Assembly (NCBI GenBank): GCA_950295325.1
Contig: OX485804.1
Location: 66,998,033 to 67,062,032, forward strand
Direction: 5' to 3'
DNA: 64,000 bases
Source of the DNA: Polytrichum commune
Lineage: Eukaryota > Streptophyta > Polytrichopsida > Polytrichales > Polytrichaceae
The translations under genes were made by a program, and so were the position numbers. The notes beneath the pieces were generated by a model that did no database searches, had not been told where the DNA came from, and saw only the letters and a program-made list of their open reading frames with translations. This document shows, piece by piece, positions 57,154 to 64,000 of this stretch. Position 1 is the first letter of the stretch. Each line of letters begins with the position of its first letter.

Positions 57154-57312
57154 GATGAAGCATGTTGCGCCTAATTTAGGTGAAACACGGATGATTGAAT
57201 AACTTTGGGAGGAGTATTTTGTTCATCCTTCTCAGTGGTGGGACAACATATCTGACAAGCTATCATCACCAAGACTACAAACTTTGTTCCAAAACTCGAA
57301 TGAACAAGTGTA
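57154..57312 (+). pseudogene. WWDN-motif relic
   Basis: A frame reading WMKHVAPNLGETRMIE, stop, LWEEYFVHPSQWWDNISDKL and a further 15 codons. The LWxxxFxxPSQWWDN pattern is found in plant organellar single-stranded DNA-binding (OSB-type) and some PPR proteins, usually followed by a PDF motif that is not seen here. The stop and the loss of the following motif point to a relic. Confidence 0.4.
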
Positions 57313-57719
57313 ATGTTCACTCAACATCGTCCATCAAATTTCAAATTTCGGAACACATCGTTGTTTCCAAGACCGCCAATGTTGGGATCAGATGTGGGAG
57401 CTTAGTGTGCATGTTAAGCGTTTATTAACCACGTAAAGGTGATCCATGGATTTTCAAACCTAAGATATGATGCCAGTTGTTTTATTATCAATTCCAAAGT
57501 GAATCTGCAGTGATCTGACTGTTTGGGATTGCAGAATTGGTTCAACATTTGTTCGAGTGCAATGTATACAGGTGTATGTATAGCTTCCCTTTACACTGCC
57601 TGTAACTAGATAATGACATACTCAAATGTTTGACTTCGAAATGTTGTCATGTTTTGACTCAAACTGTGTGCTGGTTGCGAATGGTTCTTTAGATCTTAAA
57701 AATAATGTTTATATAAACT

Positions 57720-58136
57720 GTGGTGGGAGTCAATATTTGGAGGCAACGATTTAGGCATCCAACAAGGAATCAATATATAGGTTGGTTCGCCCAAATCGAG
57801 TCACCACCACCTTACCAACCCTTGTTGGAACAAACAGTTACACTCCATGCCTACAATCCCTATCAACTATTTAAAAAGATACAAATAATTTACGTAGTTG
57901 AACCAAATCGCACTATAGGGTTAGTGCCCTCCTTTCGCAAAGGTAGTCTGCCTACCAACTTCTGTATCACCAACTTTTCCTTTTTTCTACTTCAAAATAC
58001 TCATTCTCCACAATTTATGTTTCACGCCAATGCACCTACAGCGATCGCAAAGTTACAGTACGTAAATATTGGAACTACGTTGAATTCTAACATTGCCTTT
58101 TCTGGAGCTCCCGTTCTTTATTTCGTGGTAGTGTAG
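57720..58136 (+). CDS. Unrecognised 138-codon ORF
   Basis: The longest open frame in this part, starting at a non-ATG codon. Its composition is protein-like (FRHPTRNQYIGWFAQIESPP), but no domain is recognised. It may be a further fragment of the mobile element that left the PIF1 relic. Confidence 0.25.
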   Translation: MVGVNIWRQRFRHPTRNQYIGWFAQIESPPPYQPLLEQTVTLHAYNPYQLFKKIQIIYVVEPNRTIGLVPSFRKGSLPTNFCITNFSFFLLQNTHSPQFMFHANAPTAIAKLQYVNIGTTLNSNIAFSGAPVLYFVVV

Positions 58137-60480
58137 TGTAAATGATGTATTTACAATATATCGATCATGGGCCTGCGGTATACCGACCCCGCCTCCCTAC
58201 GGGGCCCTCCTCCTCCCACCAACGGTGGGGCCTCGGCCCCGAGTGGCTCGTTGAGAAAACATGGATAACTTCGCAGGTTAGTTGACTTGAACGTTACTGA
58301 AGCAATATATCCAATGTGAAGTTAATGTTCTCTACCTACGTGCCAGGAGAGAAAATTTCAGCGCGTTGTTTGAATTGCAATTTTTTCTAATTTTCTTTGG
58401 CAGTATAAGTAAAATAAGGTATTTTAAAATGATTCCCCCCAAATTTTATAATTACTGATAGGGTGTATTGAAATTCAAGCATTTACCTTTATTTTGAAGA
58501 ATAACATACCTTATAATCTTTTCTACAAGGTAAATAGCCCCCCGATAAATAAGTCCTAAGCGCATGTGTATGCATTAATATAAGAGGGAGTGACCTCCCC
58601 GAGTGCTTTAGCTGCTGAGTTTTGTCTTTTGTCATATTTGAGGATGTGTTTTTTGAGGTATCTGATGGGGCCTTTTTTTGGTGTTTCTTGCATTGAGTGG
58701 CTCCAATCTTTTTGGAGGCATTATGGTTGAGGGTGTACATGTTCATATGGTGTTGTGACATTTCTATGGTCTAAATAGACCCCGGGGATGGATTCTTCAT
58801 ACCCAGTACGAAATGTTGTGAGCGTAGGAAGGGGTATTATTTGAGGCATTAATGTACATAGTATACATAAGGGAGAAGTATTCTTTCTTTCCTAGTGGAT
58901 ACACTTAAAAAGGGTATTAAGAATTTTGAAGTAAACGTAGATGTACAGAAAAGGTCCTCAAGTTTAGAGAAAAATTCGACAATTGATGTGTTAGTTTCAT
59001 CCATTGTACCTTATTTCATCCAAATGACGTGTTTTACTAATTGACATTTATGTATATTTGAAGAAACCACTTGTCCCAAAAATAATAAGGGATGTGCACT
59101 TGTGAGGCCAAAAACATCAAATGACAACAACAAAAGCAATAACACAACAAGCACAACTTCAAACATTGTATTTTGTTTGCCAACGATCATATTTGTGTAG
59201 TTTTGCGATCTAGTGTACATCATATTGGCAAATTAGAATTGTCCACAATTCATGCATAAATTCAAATATACTTAAATCCTAGTTTCAGAGTTATACTCTA
59301 CAGGTAAAAAAAACATTTGATGTTTTTTTCATTGAAAAATGAAAATGGATTACATATGTATTAAAGGCCTATGTATTCATAGTTTACATTCTGTGTGTGT
59401 ATGTAGTGGAGTCATTTATCACATTGAATTGAGAAATTTAGTATTAATACATGAGCCCATTTTCTAACGTCTTATTGATATTTATACTTTTTTCCTTTAT
59501 AAATTTCTCCTATATAGGGGATTTTATTTCATAGTCACCCACGCACATTATTTTGGTTTCCAATGGAATGTCCACCTCCTGGGAATTTCGCATTGTAATT
59601 GTTAACACCTCCATATATAAGTGCTTAGGGGAAAAAATTGGAATCGAATGGAGCACAAGTATTGAAGGGCGCGATTGAGGCGCATCCTTATGGACAAGGG
59701 TCACCCTATGTATATTTTAAGATAACATATGAGATAATCGGGTGTATAAAGGAAATTTATAAATTTTACCCTTGATTCTTTTCTCCATCCAATCATCAAG
59801 TAATTTTCTAAAGCCAAGCTTCATAGGGCATGCTATTTTATCTAAACACACAATCAATCAAATACTTTCCAATGCGGATAAACTCTAAGTGATAAACCTT
59901 GTCCTTCACAATTTTGATGTAAAAAAATGTTTAGAGTATTGATTGCATCATGTTGCACTATAAGGGTAGGTTCTTCGTCTGAGAAATACACATGCAAAAA
60001 ATTAACAAAATAAATAATTAAACTTGGAAGCTTTCAAACATGATGCTTGAGGTTTAACCTCTATAAAAAAGACTAATCCTTTGGGGAGGTTTGCAACCCT
60101 AGACCCAAGTGTTATGTTTGAAGTTGAAGTTGAAGTTGAAGTATCAATTAAACAGTCACATCATGCTTTTGTGTAATATGGCATTCTACAAAATTTTGTG
60201 GCATTAAGTCTAAATTTCTTCTACATTAGTGTATGCATGTGAATTTTAAAATATAATATATAGTAGGTCATTGGAGACGGATGAACTGTGTGTTACATTT
60301 GTGCAAACTTCGGACAACTAACTAAGTGGGCAACTAATTAGCTAACTAAAAGCTCCAACTAGCTAAAGCTACGCAAGAATCTAGTGCCTCAAAAGAACAT
60401 CTAGCTAAAACTAAGTGTCATAATCCAAGCAAAGAAAGTTAGCTAATAGCTAGCTGGAATCTAAATGTAATCTCAGTGGA
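58137..60480. other. Intergenic region
   Basis: It includes a short GC-rich block (about 58168-58250) unlike its AT-rich surroundings. A GAAGTT repeat lies near 60118-60140. No gene seen. Confidence 0.4.
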
Positions 60481-60768
60481 ATGAATGATGTCATTGCACC
60501 CAAACGGTCATCTCTCATATCCAAACTTGTTGAAGCAATGATGTTTTTGGAATTGAACATGAGCCGAATTCCTAATAATCCAGCAGATGTCACAGAATCT
60601 CCGATTCGGAACACCTTGATTCCATCTCGTCATGAATTGCTAGATGACATTAACAATTCCAATGATAATGAAAACGAAGAAGATGATGATGATAATGACG
60701 ATGATGATGAAGATGATGATCTATCACCAACGCCAGTCGAAAGTGAGGAAGCCGACTATAAGTGCTAA
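60481..60768 (+). CDS. Acidic-tail ORF, 95 codons
   Basis: It begins MNDVIAPKRSSLISKLVEAM and ends in a long Asp/Glu/Asn run coded by a GAT/GAA microsatellite (60661-60722). It resembles the C-terminal tail of a larger protein, possibly a transposase. No domain is certain. Confidence 0.3.
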   Translation: MNDVIAPKRSSLISKLVEAMMFLELNMSRIPNNPADVTESPIRNTLIPSRHELLDDINNSNDNENEEDDDDNDDDDEDDDLSPTPVESEEADYKC

Positions 60769-62377
60769 TTTTTAAGTCTTTCAATTTCCCTATGCAACAA
60801 CATGAAAATATAGAGCCAACTTAGAGTAATACAACCAAATGTATATTGTTTGGTTTTGTTTGAATGGATTTCTCTCTGGTTTAGAATGAATATGCATGCT
60901 ACACAACTTTTTAGATAGTCGAGGTTGAGTGAAAATGAGGGTTCCGGAAAAGTTAGCTAGCTGAAGATAAGTAACAAACTAAAAGTGAATGAACCAAAAG
61001 TAAGTTGGGATGACGTTAGTTGTAAACTTATTCACAAGAGATTCCATCATAAAAGTTACCGCATTGATATAAAACACTATGTTACTCTAAGTACAATATT
61101 TGGTATAGTAGTGTTTCGTAAAATGCATGAAGACCAATTTGGTTATATATACACTTATATAGTTAATATAATTTGTCATTGTTTCAAAACTAAAAACAAA
61201 ATTAAGCCACTTAACACTATTCAATATTGTGGACATGTTATGCACGCCCTTTGAATTGTAAATTATTCTTTTTGAATCAAACTACATGATGTCAATTCGT
61301 GTTTCTCAATTTTGGTTTAAGTATGACGTGTCATGCCTGAAATGACTAGGAATATAAATAGAATAAACCAACTAAATCAATTAATTTTTTGAAACTAGTG
61401 ATGTGACAACAAAAACTTGTAGCTCTATCAATCAAGTAGAGTATAACTAGGTTTTCAGCAAATTTAGACTTGAGCATGAATTATGAGCAAAATAAAAATG
61501 TATACATACATTTCTATTGGCAGACCCTAAGATAAAAACAGCAAATACTAGTCTCATATGTAAATTACATCTCTCCTTCTAGCACGTTTCAATTGCATGT
61601 ACATTTTGTTATTTGTGAAATTTACACATCTAAAGTGACTATTTGATACATTGCTTTCTCAAAATATGTACGATTAGGGTTATTGTCCTATTCTTTGGGT
61701 TTCTTTCCCTATATATATATTGCAGTGTGCATGTCTTGACAATGAAAACACCATCACATACATGAACATTTTCGAACAGGTCTTTTGTCCATATTTACTT
61801 ACATCCTAGTTTACATTCAACATCATATATGTGAAGATGTCGCAACCAAGTAGCCAATCACGTTGCATTTCTCTTTACACCAAACGGCATTGCACTAATA
61901 ATGCGCCCAATGGCTTCACCATTCCAAAGATGTCTTTCCGCACTACATACAACACGCATCTTGAACCCTAGATGCTTTTTCCTTTTTATGACAAAGGACC
62001 AACGGACATTTGTCCTCCCAACTCAAAACCGTGGAGGATATTTGCGAGTACAAACTTTTTCCGTCCAAATTCTAGGTAGCACATCCATCCGGGATGTGGT
62101 ACGTATTTGCTTGGTGGGATTGCCCGACGTGAGGAAGAAGTACACAATAAAAGGGTAAGAATCCACCCACCAACTAACTTAGGTCCTATTTTGAAACCCA
62201 ACCATAACAAACCAAAGGCGTGTAAGGTACCTAGACAAGGAGGGAATAGAATGGAGCCCGTGCAAATGGGTGTTGTGGTGTTTGTTGGTGCCCACTTGCA
62301 TGTGCGGGCATAGGTTCCGTATGGTTGTCTTAGTTTCGTAGTAAGTTGCATTTTATTCCACCCCGTACGAAGGGTAT
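60769..62377. other. Intergenic region
   Basis: No supported gene. ORFs at 61901-62158 and 61986-62519 overlap on opposite strands; the minus one runs through the MITE below and neither shows a domain. Confidence 0.4.
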
Positions 62378-62379
62378 TA

Positions 62380-62574
62380 CTCCCTCTGTCCCAGAATGAT
62401 TGTCTTACCTTCCCAGATTGTTCAATTGATTTTGTTGATGTTGAAATTGTCTGGGATACCAGATTGTCTGGCGAGATATTCTGCATCGACAAACTCGATA
62501 AACATTTGATCTCGAACAATCATTTTGGGACATAAAGTTTCAGGGATAAGATGATCGTTCTGGGACAGAGGGGG
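62380..62574. mobile_element. Stowaway-like MITE
   Basis: 195 bp with terminal inverted repeats CTCCCTCTGTCCCAGAATGAT and (minus strand) CCCCCTCTGTCCCAGAACGAT, flanked by TA on both sides (62378-62379 and 62575-62576). The CTCCCTC-GTCCC start and TA target site are the marks of Stowaway (Tc1/mariner) MITEs. Confidence 0.88.
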
Positions 62575-63111
62575 TACTCAACATTGATCTTTGATGTTTT
62601 GTATGGACTAAAAGCTTTTTATTGTTGTGTTTTCATAAGCATTTCACCTTAACATTCTTTATCAACGAGGTCAATGCCCCTTTTGAGGGATCATGGTAGA
62701 TAGATTCAAAGTGTTCTTGGACCTAAATGCACATCTGGCATTATACAAGCCTCTTCATTGGAAACGAAATGTGTATGGGGACCATCATGAATCAACGATT
62801 CCAAGCATGTGCGTTCTAGTGCCTAATTCCTTTAGAGCTTTTGAAAATGAGAGTAAGTTATAGTATATTTAGCTTCATGGAACCATTTGCTTCTTTTCTT
62901 TGTCTTCATATTTTTTCATTTTGTTTATTGAAAAATGAAAAATCCCACCAACTTTCCTTAGAAAACATGACACATCTAGTTGTACACCTAGTACATATGC
63001 ATCTCCATATGTTTAAAGAGTATGTAAAAAAATAAGGCAAAGCCAAAGGGCAACATGGGTAATGTGTTGTGGAAGGTGTAGGAGAACTTTCTTAACGTAT
63101 GTGTGCTACAC

Positions 63112-63185
63112 TAAATATGATATTTAGTGTCACCGGTTCTATTTGTCTTGCTCAATACTAATTGTAAACCGCAGTGTAGTGTTAC
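63112..63185 (-). repeat. Dispersed AT-rich repeat, copy 2 (MITE-like)
   Basis: Inverted relative of 39150-39262, with the near-palindrome 'acactaaatatgatatttagtgt'. A further related end ('acactaaataacatatttagtgtag') occurs at 63460-63483, so 63112-63483 could be one element with inverted ends. Confidence 0.5.
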
Positions 63186-63636
63186 CAACACTAAATGTTA
63201 ACCCAACATTATTTGTCATTCCTTGTCATTTTTTTGGATGATTATAGATTTACAATGTTGCAATTACAGTCACTTACCAAGTGGGTTTTCATCCAAATTT
63301 CAATCATCCATGACAATATTTCATCACAAGCTGCTGACAAGAGAAGGTAGGGTGTTGGCCAATGGATGAACTCCTCCATCATCCATGACAATATTTGTTC
63401 ACTTATTCATAAGAAGTGTCCTCCAAAAAGTTACCATAGTGATATTAAACACCATATGACACTAAATAACATATTTAGTGTAGTTGGCACATACGAATCC
63501 TAACCCACCAGATTATCACTAAATGTCATATTCAATGTATCTACATGCAACCCTCTTCCATGTATAAAAGCATGGCGACATGAACGTGAATTTAGACAAC
63601 TCAATTGTGTTTGGAGGAGGGTTGTGAGAAGCCTGC

Positions 63637-63811
63637 TTACTAGTGGGCATACCTAGTGGATGGCTCCCACTAGCATGGGGCACTTTTTCTGTCATGTTTT
63701 GCCAATCATTGGATGTAATGTAGTCGGACTGTGAGCATTCACTGGCTAAAAGTGAACAATAAAGTGCCCCATGCTGGTGGGAGCCGTCCATTGGCTATGG
63801 CTGCCAATAAG
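63637..63811. repeat. Hairpin with ~50-bp arms
   Basis: Left arm 63637-63687 and right arm 63761-63811 are inverted copies; the inner 30 bp (ggctcccactagcatgggg / ccccatgctggtgggagcc) are nearly perfect. The loop is 73 nt. The size fits a plant MIRNA-type foldback, a MITE or a small inverted duplication. Confidence 0.65.
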
Positions 63812-64000
63812 TGTGGGCATGGCATACGATACAAGCACAAGCATGCTCCTATAGCCAAGTTTTTAAAAAATTGTCCAAAAACTTTATGGATTATTTCAAT
63901 GGACCTTCATACTCCTATGGCCAAGTTTTTAGGATGGTATAAACATGAGGGCCCATAAATATTTTTGAATTGCCCGTAATTTTTTTTACGATGCCCACAA

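Noticed and set aside
61986..62519. 177-codon minus-strand ORF
   Set aside because: It runs through the Stowaway-like MITE and shows no domain or codon signal.

Overview
The window is nuclear DNA of a land plant. Evidence: multi-exon genes with GT-AG introns, TKL-type plant kinases, Ty3/gypsy retrotransposons with plant-style primer sites, and a Stowaway-like MITE. The kinase style (unusual HGDLK catalytic loops, helical N-terminus, two kinase domains in one chain) suggests a seedless plant such as a moss or lycophyte. That is an inference; the sequence does not name the species.

Layout. 1-27.0 kb: a split gene (copy A) joining a ParB/sulfiredoxin-like domain to a degenerate beta-class DNA methyltransferase fold. 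Its introns are filled with ~250-bp tandem repeats, each with a large palindrome (core TGTTTCGGGCCCGAAACA). A 17.9-kb Ty3/gypsy element (5582-23473) has landed in the middle intron, and a 7.05-kb second LTR element (12593-19642) sits inside its gag. 28.3-38.3 kb: a diverged paralogue (copy B) with the same domain order. Its corresponding introns carry a different tandem repeat, also with a GC-rich hairpin per unit, and a 2.84-kb solo-LTR-like insertion (33402-36241). Each copy has in-frame stop codons at different places. 41.8-50.7 kb: three TKL kinase genes. The first two are divergent and separated by a ~1-kb imperfect inverted repeat; the third encodes two kinase domains lacking DFG aspartates behind a helical region. 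52-64 kb: gene-poor DNA with relics (LRR, PIF1-like helicase, WWDN motif), a Stowaway-like MITE, dispersed small repeats and a hairpin.

Most interesting points: (1) the tandem ParB-like/methyltransferase-like fusion genes with altered catalytic motifs; (2) the palindromes in copy A introns, whose half-sites equal those of bacterial parS sites although the host gene carries a ParB-like domain; (3) the same two introns expanded by unrelated palindromic arrays in both paralogues; (4) the tandem pseudokinase gene. Exon boundaries were read by eye from splice signals and the A/B comparison; no search or transcript evidence was available.
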